A DNA stretch of 64,000 nucleotides from the NCBI RefSeq assembly GCF_026151205.1, contig NC_087076.1, forward strand, positions 10,020,902 to 10,084,901. The letters are read 5' to 3'. This document shows, one piece after another, positions 23,040 through 35,300 of this stretch; the stretch's first letter is position 1; every line of letters starts with the position of its first letter. Source of the stretch: Bolinopsis microptera. Its lineage: Eukaryota > Ctenophora > Tentaculata > Lobata > Bolinopsidae. Under the pieces are notes generated by a model. That model made no database searches. It was not told the origin of the DNA and saw only the letters and a program-made list of their open reading frames with translations. The position numbers and the translations under genes were made by a program.

Positions 23040-24530
23040 GCTGTTGAGAATTAACTTGTAGTGATGATCACTGTACAACTATAATCTGTAATTAATTTCA
23101 TGGCTTTTGCTCTCTTGCTTTCGGTTTGAACTCATTTAGAAGGGCTTTTCTTTTAAATGCCATTGCATAATGCATATATCATCTTTATTCAAATTCCAAT
23201 TTTTATACTTCAGATTGTAACAATTTCTGTGTTTAGCTGCGTTAACAAAAACGAAATAATCATGCGGTTATAAATATTTGCTCATTAAATATACATCAAA
23301 TTAAAACATCAAACAACCTAATTTACAAATGTTACACTATCAACATATCATCTACACTCTATAATATGTATATAGGTCATTTCCCCCGTTATAATATCCA
23401 TGTCCAAAAAGGTATTTTCTTGGGCAAACTCTGAAAATCACTGTTTGTACTGTTTATCGCCGGACAACTCTTCTTGCAGTGATGTTCCTGAGAAAACATG
23501 GCATGTTAATCAGGGCCCCTAACAACTTTATAAATATCAATCTGCTTCAACTTTCTGGTATGTGTTCCCATACAGTTCCTGTCGGTTTAGAAGCACTCTT
23601 TCCTTTTCGATAGTAAAATTAAATGTTGTTGCAGGAGTCAACGCAGACATTCGAAAACGATATTACTACCTGAAGATATTTACTGGGCCGCGCTCAGCCT
23701 GTCATTCCGCCTAATATGTTTATGATTATGAACATGATAGCCTGAGGTCCCCAGGTAAGAAGATATCCACTTTGGTATCTTTATCTACACATGCACTTGG
23801 TTGATTGTATTGTAGATACCACTTGCTTTGCTAGCCATAGAAACTCCAGAATCCAGATGTTAATTTGTAATTGCCGGATAGCCTTTTTTTATGCGATGCC
23901 GAATATTTTCAGCCATTCTAAACTTATGGTTTGATCACCTGTAGAGTTTCATCATCTTTACTGAAATAGCAACTTTCTTACTTCAGATTTAATTCAGTGT
24001 TGACAAATAATCACACAGGTATAAATAGTTATTAAATGATAACAAATAAAAAGATATTAAACAAATAATTTGTAAAGTTAACATCGACCACACTCTATGA
24101 TTATTATGACTTAAAGATCATCGCGCGAGATCCAATTTTTAACTGTCATCTGTTTAGAAACTTTTATTCGTCAGTGAATGATTTTGAAGAAAAAATGTGG
24201 AGTTTAGTCAGTTAAATGACTGTACACAAAGAGTATTTCGGAAGTAATGATAATTGAACACCTTGATAGGATTAAGGTGCATGGTTGATGGTTACAATCG
24301 AGCGAATTGTATGCGACAAAGATTTTATTAGCAGCGCGGACGAGTCCGATTGCTTGCAGCGCACCCCAACTGATGCCAATTTTGTTATCTTATCTTAACC
24401 CCAGGTTAAATTTGGGCTTTGGTTTCTATAACAACATGATCTAAATATGGGCATGCGCGGCTCAATATTTCATAATTTTGCGCTATAAGATGTAGCAAAA
24501 TCTCGTTTGTCGTTAGCGCCCCAGGAATAA
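23040..24530. other. Intergenic DNA between the LamG-TM gene and the satellite block
   Basis: No gene, RNA or transposon end was recognised. AT-rich and apparently single-copy within the window. Confidence 0.4.
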
Positions 24531-24534
24531 GCAG

Positions 24535-27500
24535 AAGACGTTTCCCTGAAATGTGTAGTGGATTTTGTAGTGGATTTTGCGCGCCGCACGTACGTTACAA
24601 TATTTATTATTGTAGAATCTACGACGGTAGCCGTCAGAGTTCTCAATAAACTGCTCGTATTTTTAGACAATAAGATATGAATAACGTAATAACACATCCA
24701 ACCCCATTCAGCTGAATGGATCAGGCCGTCCATCCCAAAATAGCTGAAGTCCCCTAAAATACAGACTGAGAATCTTTACTCCTGTAGGGGATTTGTGTTT
24801 CTGGGTTTATGGAACATTTTCGGTGGTTAAATAGGAAGTACCTGTCACAAGTCATCAGAAAAACCAAGTTTCAACCTCCCAACCCACTCAGGCCACTCCC
24901 AGGGGCCACACCCATCCCAAAATTACTGAAAATTAGGTAAAATCAAGACCGAAAATCTTTACCCCCGTAGTGCATTTATGTTCCAGGGTAGGTGGAACAT
25001 GTTTTAGTGGTTAAATAGTTAGTACTTGTCCCAAACCATCAGAAAAACCGAGTTTCGACCTCCCAACCCACTCAGGCAACTCCCAGGGGCCACACCCATC
25101 CCAAAATTACTGAAAATTAGGTAAAATCAAGACCGAAAATCTTTACCCCCGTAGTGCATTTATGTTCCGGGGTAGGTGGAACATGTTTTGGTGGTTAAAT
25201 AGTTAGTACTTGTCCAAAACCATCAGAAAAACCGAGTTACGACCTCCCAACCCACACAGGCCATTCCCAGGGGCCACGCCCATCCCAAAATTACTGAAAT
25301 CACTGAAATTACTGAAATTACTGAAAATTAGGTAAAATCAAGACCGAAAATCTTTACCCCCGTAGTGCATTTATGTTCCGGGGTAGGTGCAACATGTTTT
25401 GGTGGTTAAATAGTTAGCACTTGACCCAAACCATCAGAAAAACCGAGTTTCGACCTCCCAACCCACTCAGGCCACTCCCAGGGGCCACGCCCATCCCAAA
25501 ATTACTGAAATCACAGAAATTACTGAAAATTAGGTAAAATCAAGACCGAAAATCTTTACCCCCGTAGTGCATTTATGTTCCGGGGTAGGTGGAACATGTT
25601 TTGGTGGTTAAATAGTTAGTACTTGTCCCAAACCATCAGAAAAGCCGAGTTTCGACCTCCCAACCCACTCAGGCCACTCCCAGGGGCCACGCCCATCCCA
25701 AAATTACTGAAAATTAGGTAAAATCAAGACCGAAAATCTTTACCCCCGTAGTGCATTTATGTTCCGGGGTAGGTGGAACATGTTTTGGTGGTTAAATAGT
25801 TAGTACTTGTCCCAAACCATCAGAAAAACCGAGTTTCGACCTCCCAACCCACTCAGGCCACTCCCAGGGGCCACGCCCATCCCAAAATTACTGAAATCAC
25901 TGAAATTACTGAAATTACTGAAAATTAGGTAAAATCAAGACCGAAAATCTTTACCCCCGTAGTGCATTTATGTTCCGGGGTAGGTGGAACATGTTTTGGT
26001 GGTTAAATAGTTAGCACTTGACCCAAACCATCAGAAAAACCGAGTTTCGACCTCCCAACCCACTCAGGCCACTCCCAGGGGCCACGCCCATCCCAAAATT
26101 ACTGAAATCACTGAAATTACGGAAAATTAGGTAAAATCGAACCGAAAATCTTTACCCCCGTAGTGCATTTATGTTCCGGGGTAGGTGGAACATGTTTTGG
26201 TGGTTAAATAGTTAGTACTTGTCCCAAACCATCAGAAAAACCGAGTTTCGACCTCCCAACCCACTCAGGCCACTCCCAGGGGCCACACCCATCCCAAAAT
26301 TACTGAAAATTAGGTAAAATCAAGACCGAAAATCTTTACCCCCGTAGTGCATTTATGTTCCGGGGTAGGTGGAACATGTTTTGGTGGTTAAATAGTTAGT
26401 ACTTGTCCCAAACCATCAGAAAAACCGAGTTTCAACCTCCCAACCCACTCAGGCTATTCCCAGGGGCCACGCCCATCCCAAAATTACTGAAATCACTTAG
26501 ATTACTGAAATTACTGAAAATTAGGTAAAATCAAGACCGAAAATCTTTACCCCCGTAGTGCATTTATGTTCCGGGATAGGTGGAACATGTTTTGGTGGTT
26601 AAATAGTTAGTACTTGTCCCAAACCATCAGAAAAACCGAGTTTCGACCTTCCAACCCACTCATGCCACTCCCAGGGGCCACGCCCATCCCAAAATTACTG
26701 AAAATTAGGTAAAATCAAGACCGAAAATCTTTACCCCCGTAGTGCATTTATGTTCCGGGGTAGGTGGAACATGTTTTGGTGGATAAATAGTTAGCACTTG
26801 ATCCAAACCATCAGAAAAACCGAGTTTCGACTTCCTAACCCACTCAGGCCACTCCCAGGGGCCACGCCCATCCCAAAATTACTGAAAATTAGGTAAAATC
26901 AAGACCGAAATTCTTTACCCCCATAGTGCATTTATGTTCCGGGGTAGGTGGAACATGTTTTGGTGGTTAAATAGTTAGTACTTGTCCAAAACCATCAGAA
27001 AAACCGAGTTTCGACCTCCCAACCCACACAGGCCATTCCCAGGGGCCACGCCCATCCCAAAATTACTGAAATCACTGAAATTACTGAAATTACTGAAAAT
27101 TAGGTAAAATCAAGACCGAAAATCTTTACCATCGTAGTGCATTTATGTTCCGGGGTAGGTGGAACATGTTTTGGTGGTTAAATAGTTAGTACTTGTCCCA
27201 AACCATCAGAAAAGCCGAGTTTCGACCTCCCAACCCACTCAGGCCACTCCCAGGGGCCACGCCCATCCTAAAATTACTGAAAATTAGGTAAAATCAAGAC
27301 CGAAAATCTTTACCCCCGTAGTGCATTTATGTTCCGGGGTAGGTGGAACATGTTTTGGTGGTTAAATAGTTAGTACTTGTCCCAAACCATCAGAAAAACC
27401 GAGTTTCGACCTCCCAACCCACTCAGGCCACTCCCAGGGGCCACGCCCATCCCAAAATTACTGAAATCACTGAAATTACTGAAATTACTGAAAATTAGGT

Positions 27501-27988
27501 AAAATCAAGACCGAAAATCTTTACCCCCGTAGTGCATTTATGTTCCGGGGTAGGTGGAACATGTTTTGATGGTTAAATAGTTAGTACTTGTACCAAACCA
27601 TCAGAAAAACCGAGTTTCGACCTCCCAACCCACTCAGGCCACTCCCAGGGGCCACGCCCATCCCAAAATTACTGAAATCACTGAAATTACTGAAATTACT
27701 GAAAATTAGGTAAAATCAAGACCGAAAATCTTTACCCCCGTAGTGCATTTATGTTCCGGGGTAGGTGGAACATGTTTTGGTGGTTAAATAGTTAGCACTT
27801 GACCCAAACCATCAGAAAAACCGAGTTTCGACTTCCCAACCCACTCAGGCCACTCCCAGGGGCCACGCCCATCCCAAAATTACTGAAAATTAGGTAAAAT
27901 CAAGACCGAAATTCTTTACCCCCATAGTGCATTTATGTTCCGGGGTAGGTGGAACATGTTTTGGTGGTTAAATAGTTAGTACTTGTCA
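24535..27988. repeat. Satellite array, left arm (about 17 units, plus orientation)
   Basis: From about 24720, units of about 184 bp are repeated head to tail. Each carries ACCGAAAATCTTTACCCC, TTCCGGGGTAGGTGGAAC, ATAGTTAGTACTTGTCCC and CTCCCAGGGGCCACGCCC. Some units are longer through insertion of one to three AAATTACTG-type 9-mers between CCCAAAATTACTG and AAAATTAGG. The first unit (24720-24900) is diverged, as expected at an array edge. At 24538-24578 a block with GTGTAGTGGATTTTGTAGTG is matched in inverse orientation beyond the right array. Unit length was counted between TTCC landmarks (24981, 25165). Confidence 0.9.
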
Positions 27989-28069
27989 ACCAAATTAGTC
28001 ACGAAAGGGAGCACTTCAGGGTATGATTTTATTCGAATTAGTATTACTTACTGCAGAAGTCCGCAAAGG

Positions 28070-28225
28070 GATTAAAAATGACGAAGTTATCAAGCAACCT
28101 GTTTATTTTGGTATCGAATTGGGTGAATAATCATGTGATAGCGTGCTAAGATACCGTAATTGGGCTTTCTGCACGATTCCCATAGGGCGGATCTAGTCTC
28201 AACCCAATAAACTGATCGCACGTAC
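28070..28225. repeat. Uninterrupted copy of the dispersed repeat seen at 4974-5620
   Basis: Shares AAATGACGAAGTTATCAAGC, TGGGTGA.TAATCATGTGA, CGTAATTGGGC and ATTCCCATA in order with the copy near 5 kb. Lies in the spacer between the two satellite arrays. Confidence 0.6.
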
Positions 28226-28231
28226 GCGTAA

Positions 28232-28246
28232 GGGTCGTTCACATAT
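28232..28246 (+). mobile_element. Single end of the TAA-flanked MITE family
   Basis: GGGTCGTTCACATAT preceded by TAA (28229-28231) matches the termini at 1521 and 17585. No partner end was found nearby; the sequence runs straight into the 243-bp repeat block, so the element is truncated. Confidence 0.5.
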
Positions 28247-28256
28247 CATATAATCG

Positions 28257-29505
28257 ATATTTTGGCAATCATCCTCGATACGTACCTCTGAAGGCAGGGC
28301 TCCCGCTCCCGAGCTCGCACTGCAAAAGGGAGGCCTGTCTTCCGAGATCACATTACATGGGGGATCCCTCGAGTCCGAAATCGCATATCGAAGGGTAGGT
28401 CCGGACTTCGAAAATCGAAGAAATATTTTCGGCTAATAATGATCAAGGTAGCATGAATCGTGAATAAAAGTAGTTTCCAGAAAAACTTTGAAAATATTTA
28501 GACTAAGAAAATTTTCGGTCCGAGTCATCCTCGATACGTACCTCTGAAGGCACGGCTCCCGCTTCCGAGCTCGCACTGCAAAAGGGAGGGCTGCACTCCT
28601 TGAGTAATTCTCCATTTTATGCCATTGCCCCCCCCCCCCCCCCACACCAGCCATACTACACTGATCGTTTATATTGTATATGATATGAGCCAAAAATATT
28701 TTGTCTGGGCCCAGGGGTGTAGGAAGCGGGGGGGGGGGGGCATCGCTTCCCCCATGAAATCCGGGCAAGGGGCCAAAAAGGGCCAACTTTTTAATTTAGG
28801 TTTCTAAAAATTTTTCCCCGAAAATTTTCAAAGTCAAAAATTTTCAAAGTTTTCTTGGAAAATACTTTTGTTCATGTTTCATGCTACTCTGATCATTCTG
28901 AGCCAAAAATATTTTTTTCGGTTTTCGAAGTTCGATATACGATTTTGGACTCGAGGGTTCCCCTTTGTAATACGATCTCGGAAGGCAGGGCTCCCCTTCG
29001 CAATACGAGCTCGGAATTGGGAGCTCTGCTTTCAGAGGTTCGTATCGAGAATGACTCGGACCGAAAATTTTCAAAGTCAAAAATTTTCAAAGTTTTCTTG
29101 GAAACTACTTTTGTTCATGTTTCATGCTACTCTGATCATTCTGAGCCAAAAATATTTTTTTCGGTTTTCGAAGTTCGATATACGATTTTGGAATCAAGGG
29201 TTCCCCTTTGTAATGCGATCTCGGAAGGCAGGACTCCCCTTCGCAATACGAGCTCGGAAGCGGGAGCTCTGCTTTCAGAGGTACGTATCGAGAATGACTA
29301 GGACCGAAAATTTTCGAAGTCAAAAATTTTCAAAGTTTTCCTGGAAACTACTTTTGTTCATGTTTCATGCTACTCTGATCATTCTGAGCCAAAAATATTT
29401 TTTTCGGTTTTCGAAGTCCGCACTTACCCTTCGATATACGATTTTGGACTCAATGGTTACCCTTTGTAATGCGATATCGGAAGGCAGACCTCCCCTTCGC
29501 AATAC
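28257..29505. repeat. Inverted/tandem 243-bp repeat block between the satellite arrays
   Basis: Three direct units of exactly 243 bp (landmark TTCATGTTTCATGCTAC at 28871, 29114, 29357) lie on the right. Inverted, more diverged units lie at about 28257-28600. The hinge at 28620-28745 holds a poly-C and a poly-G run and a CAGGGGTGTAGGAAGCG motif reminiscent of hAT termini. Because 243 is a multiple of three, long open frames run through the units; they are not supported as genes. Confidence 0.75.
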
Positions 29506-29508
29506 CGA

Positions 29509-32175
29509 AAATTTAACCACCAAAACATGTTCCACCTACCCCGGAACATAAATGCACTACGGGGGTAAAGATTTTCGGTCTTGATTTTTACTGGATTTCA
29601 GTAATTTTGGGATGGGCGTGGCCCCTGGGAGTGGCCTGAGTGGGTTGGGAGGTCGAAACTCGGTTTTTCTGATGGTTTGGGACAAGTACTAACTATTTAA
29701 CCACCAAAACATGTTCCACCTACCCCGGAACATAAATGCACTACGGGGGTAAAGATTTTCGGTCTTGATTTTACCTAATTTTCAGTAATTTTGGGATGGG
29801 CGTGGCCCCTGGGAGTGGCCTGAGTGGGTTGGGAGGTCGAAACTCGGTTTTTCTGATGGTTTGGGACAAGTACTAACTATTTAACCACCAAAACATGTTC
29901 CACCTACCCCGGAACATAAATGCACTACGGGGGTAAAGATTTTCGGTCTTGATTTTACCTGGATTTCAGTAATTTTGGGATGGGCGTGGCCCCTGGGAGT
30001 GGCCTGAGTGGGTTGGGAGGTCGAAACTCGGTTTTTCTGATGGTTTGGGACAAGTACTAACTATTTAGCCACCAAAACATGTTCCACCTACCCCGGAACA
30101 TAAATGCACTACGGGGGTAAAGATTTTCGGTCTTGATTTTACCTGGATTTCAGTAATTTTGGGATGGGCGTGGCCCCTGGGAGTGGCCTGAGTGGGTTGG
30201 GAGGTCGAAACTCGGTTTTTCTGATGGTTTGGGACAAGTACTAACTATTTAACCACCAAAACATGTTCCACCTACCCCGGAACATAAATGCACTACGGGG
30301 GTAAAGATTTTCGGTCTTGATTTTACCTAATTTTCAGTAATTTTGGGATGGGCGTGGCCCCTGGGAGTGGCCTGAGTGGGTTGGGAGGTCGAAACTCGGT
30401 TTTTCTGATGGTTTGGGACAAGTACTAACTATTTAACCACCAAAACATGTTCCACCTACCCCGGAACATAAATGCACTACGGGGGTAAAGATTTTCGGTC
30501 TTGATTTTACCTGGATTTCAGTAATTTTGGGATGGGCGTGGCCCCTGGGAGTGGCCTGAGTGGGTTGGGAGATCGAAACTCGGTTTTTATGATGGTTTGG
30601 GACAAGTATTAACTATTTAGCCACCAAAACATGTTCCACCTACCCCGGAACATAAATGCACTACGGGGGTAAAGATTTTCGGTCTTGATTTTTACTGGAT
30701 TTCAGTAATTTTGGGATGGGCGTGGCCCCTGGGAGTGGCCTGAGTGGGTTGGGAGGTCGAAACTCGGTTTTTCTGATGGTTTGGGACAAGTACTAACTAT
30801 TTAGCCACCAAAACATGTTCCACCTACCCCGGAACATAAATGCACTACGGGGGTAAAGATTTTCGGTCTTGATTTTACCTAATTTTCAGTAATTTTGGGA
30901 TGGGCGTGGCCCCTGGGAGTGGCCTGAGTGGGTTGGGAGGTCGAAACTCGGTTTTTCTGATGGTTTGGGACAAGTACTAACTATTTAACCACCAAAACAT
31001 GTTCCACCTACCCCGGAACATAAATGCACTACGGGGGTAAAGATTTTCGGTCTTGATTTTACCTGATTTTCAGTAATTTTGGGATGGGCGTGGCCCCTGG
31101 GAGTGGCCTGAGTGGGTTGGGAGGTCGAAACTCGGTTTTTCTGATGGTTTGGGACAAGTACTAACTATTTAACCACCAAAACATGTTCCACCTACCCCGG
31201 AACATAAATGCACTACGGGGGTAAAGATTTTCGGTCTTGATTTTACCTAATTTTCAGTAATTTTGGGATGGGCGTGGCCCCTGGGAGTGGCCTGAGTGGG
31301 TTGGGAGGTCGAAACTCGGTTTTTCTGATGGTTTGGGACAAGTACTAACTATTTAACCACCAAAACATGTTCCACCTACCCCGGAACATAAATGCACTAC
31401 GGGGGTAAAGATTTTCGGTCTTGATTTTACCTAATTTTCAGTAATTTTGGGATGGGCGTGGCCCCTGGGAGTGGCCTGAGTGGGTTGGGAGGTCGAAACT
31501 CGGTTTTTCTGATGGTTTGGGACAAGTACTAACTATTTAACCACCAAAACATGTTCCACCTACCCCGGAACATAAATGCACTACGGGGGTAAAGATTTTC
31601 GGTCTTGATTTTACCTAATTTTCAGTAATTTTGGGATGGGCGTGGCCCCTGGGAGTGGCCTGAGTGGGTTGGGAGGTCGAAACTCGGTTTTTCTGATGGT
31701 TTGGGACAAGTACTAACTATTTAACCACCAAAACATGTTCCACCTACCCCGGAACATAAATGCACTACGGGGGTAAAGATTTTCGGTCTTGATTTTACCT
31801 GGATTTCAGTAATTTTGGGATGGGCGTGGCCCCTGGGAGTGGCCTGAGTGGGTTGGGAGGTCGAAACTCGGTTTTTCTGATGGTTTGGGACAAGTACTAA
31901 CTATTTAACCACCAAAACATGTTCCACCTACCCCGGAACATAAATGCACTACGGGGGTAAAGATTTTCGGTCTTGATTTTACCTAATTTTCAGTAATTTT
32001 GGGATGGGCGTGGCCCCTGGGAGTGGCCTGAGTGGGTTGGGAGGTCGAAACTCGGTTTTTATGATCGTTTGGGTCACGTACTACCTATTTAACCACCAAA
32101 ACATGTTCCACCTACCCCGGAACACAAATCCACTACACCTGTGAAATCCACTACAAATCCACTACACAAATCAAG
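29509..32175. repeat. Satellite array, right arm (about 15 units, minus orientation)
   Basis: Same unit as the left array but inverted, period about 184 bp, and visibly more homogeneous: the 9-mer expansions are absent and the only common variant is ACCTAATTTTCAG versus ACCTGGATTTCAG. The last unit decays at about 32050-32110 into repeated AAATCCACTACA motifs (32128-32165), the inverse counterpart of the block at 24551-24578. Confidence 0.9.
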
Positions 32176-32354
32176 GAAACGTGCTCTCGGAATAAGCAAC
32201 TATTTCTTCAGTGTTCGTCGATTGATTATCTTTGGCGGCAAATGAAGCGATCTTGCATGTGAAGCAGCCATAATCCGATCTATCCTCGACAATTTCCAAC
32301 ATGTTAAGCGTTACCCATCCAAGACAGACGACTTTCTTGACTCCTCGCTGTTTG

Positions 32355-35300
32355 TCATGTCACTTCTTCTTGTGGCTTCTGTAATTATGAATAAATCATT
32401 GCGAGTACCACGTCCCATATTGATAAAACTGACATTAAGTTGACATGTTGTCATAAATTATTATTTATGGGCGTGTAAGAGCATCCTTGCTACTGCAAAG
32501 CGAGAGGCCATAGCGCATTAAGTTCAATTAATGTATTTTCCGTAAGTACAATAACTGAATAACTCTCGTATATGCCAAGAAAAATATATATAATTACCTT
32601 AAAAATAGTATTCTCGTGCAACTTGGAATGAACATCAAGATCATTGATAAGAAACGAAGTGATGATGTCATTGACTTCATCAGAACAGTCAATTGGTAGC
32701 ATATGTCCACCTTCTAAAACATGAAGCACCGACCTGAAATACAAGGAGTTAAACAAATTGTTATTCGTTAAAAGAATAATACTCCCACTATACTACTACA
32801 AACACTGAATTTGTTGATAATTGGTCCCCCCCCCCGGCCATCATGATTCACAGTAAGTCAAGTTTAAGTGTTGTCGGCTGAGTTGTCTCGGATACCAAAA
32901 GTATAAGTGTTTGAATTTTAACATGATTGATTAAATTACCATCAAGTAATAACAATCTTTCTAGAAGTATGGAGTATTATCGAGTAGTCGTCATAGAAAC
33001 TTAACAACCCGAATTACTGTATATTACACTGTAGAAATGATCTGATATTATATGAGCGCTGAGCAGCTCCTAATTTATAAATTAAGGCACAAATGACCAA
33101 GTTTTAAATTATGCTTACAACTCACACAGCACTGCAGTAGTACACCAAAATATCGGAATGTACAAGAAAAGCTTTATTGTCAGAAGTTGGGAAAGTAAAA
33201 CTACACTCTCCAGTATTTTCCATCAACCGAACGTTTCTAGGTGTTTAGATTGGCACTTAGCTACGTTCACAAAAAGCTGGCCCCTAAATTGCAACCAACT
33301 TATTCAACAGATTCAATTTTAGTTTTAATTTTGGTAATTCTTTAAAGAAGTATACATGTTGACAAGGAATCCTATTATTGAGGGGCCAGCTTTTCGTGAG
33401 AGGGTTGCAGCGTCACAAACTGTATATCTTAATACACTTACACAATATAACATTACAATATCTGCATTACCATAAATACATTACTGAACATTTTGTCTCA
33501 ACAACAAAGCAGATAGTATACATTCTATTTATATAATGTTATATATATAATGCTACGACATCTTAACACTGGAAACGCTGCATACAACACCTAGTTCCAA
33601 CAAAAAAAACATAATATGAACAGTATGAAACTCTTCTTTTTCCCTTTTTTAAAGAAGGAAAAAAGAAGAGAATAAAACTCACTGTGATATAACAAGGTTC
33701 ATGGTCATCTCATCTGCCAGCGGTATAAACTTGTCATGCCGCCCCACCAGCAGCAGGACTGGACAGTTTATTAGAGCGTGGTACGCCTCATCTCCCTCGT
33801 CCCACTTCTGTCCTCTCATCACTTGCTGTAAGTTTCCTATTTCTATACTTAGTAGCTCCGAGTTGGGAACTGACGACTTCTTTACTGGCGAGTGGAAACA
33901 AACCTGAGTGTTTGTAAGATTAGCTGGTTTTATTTGGCTGGATTGTGTTTTAATAATTTAAGATAATAGTTAACGGGTTTAATTGCGCTTGGGGAGTATT
34001 AATAATTATATAGTTTACTAGTTTGATATATGGGAATACTGATATACACCCGAGTATTTTTTAAGTTTAATGGTTTAGTTGGAGTTTGTTTTAATATTGA
34101 GATGTTAAAAACGTATTGTCAAGTATTTAGGTGACCTCCCAATGGGTTATACAATGGCGTACAATTTAATGATTGATTAGACGGAGTCAGAATATAAGAA
34201 GTACACATTACACAGTGGGTGTGGTGGTGAAGTGAAACAAGTTCAGTGGCAGATACTGAGTGTGTGTTATGTACAGTCTTATATGTTTAGCACGTGTTTA
34301 GCATGTGTGTAGCACGTGCTTAGTACGTGTTTAGTACGTGTTAAGTACGTGTTTAGTACGTGTTTAGTACGTGTTTAGCACGTGTTTAGTACGTGTTTAG
34401 CACGTGTTTAGTACGTATTTAGTTAGTGTTTAGTACGTGTTTAGTACGTGTTCAGTACGTGTTTAGTACGTGTTTAGTACGTGTTTAGTACGTGTTTAGT
34501 ACGTGTTTAGTACGTGTTTAGTACGTGTTTAGTACGTGTTTAGCGCGTGTTTAGCATGTGTTTAATTTTACATCAAAAATGATGTAAAGTTTTTAATATA
34601 AAATTTTAAGGGGGCCGGGGGGGGTCTTCATCAAAATTCTCTCGAAATTGACTTTGTAGTTGTTTCTGATGGAGGGGAGTGATATCTATCAGCTGTTTTT
34701 GGTCCCATGGAAAATTATTGTTCCTAGCCGAAATTATTGCCGGTCAAAGGTCAGCGCTTATGTGTAATTGTATTGCGCGAGCGATTTTCAATTGCGCGCC
34801 CTGATAATCGAGTCTAAAATCTATCTTCTCCTACATTTTTTGAGCAATCACCCTGCAACTTTCAGGATATGTTCTAAGGACCATTTAGAAGAGATTGTCG
34901 GGCCAGAATTTTGAGATAGGCCTTAGAAAATTTTTTATTCGATTTTGAAAATCTTGGACCTGAAAAAATCATCAAAAATCATCCAAGATTTTCAAAATCG
35001 AATAAAAAATTTTCTAAGGACTATCTCAAAATTCTGGTCCGACAATCTCTTCTAAATGGTCCTAAGAACATATCCTGAAAGTTTCAGGGTGATTGCTCAA
35101 AAAATGTAGGAGAAGATAGATTTTTAGACTCGATTTTCAGGGCGCGCGATTGAAAATCGCTTGCGCAATACAATTACTCATAAGCGCTGACCTTTGACCG
35201 GCAATAATTTCGGCTAGGAACAATATTTTTCCATGGGACCAAAAACAGCTGATAGATATCACTCCCCTCCATCAGAAACAACTACAAAGTCAATTTCGAG

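Noticed and set aside
28855-29551. 148- and 227-codon overlapping open frames
   Set aside because: The 243-bp repeat unit is a multiple of three, so any open unit stays open; no domain, and both strands are open.
24720-32175. CRISPR-like regular repeats
   Set aside because: Unit is ~184 bp with no unique spacers, in a eukaryotic genome; it is satellite DNA.
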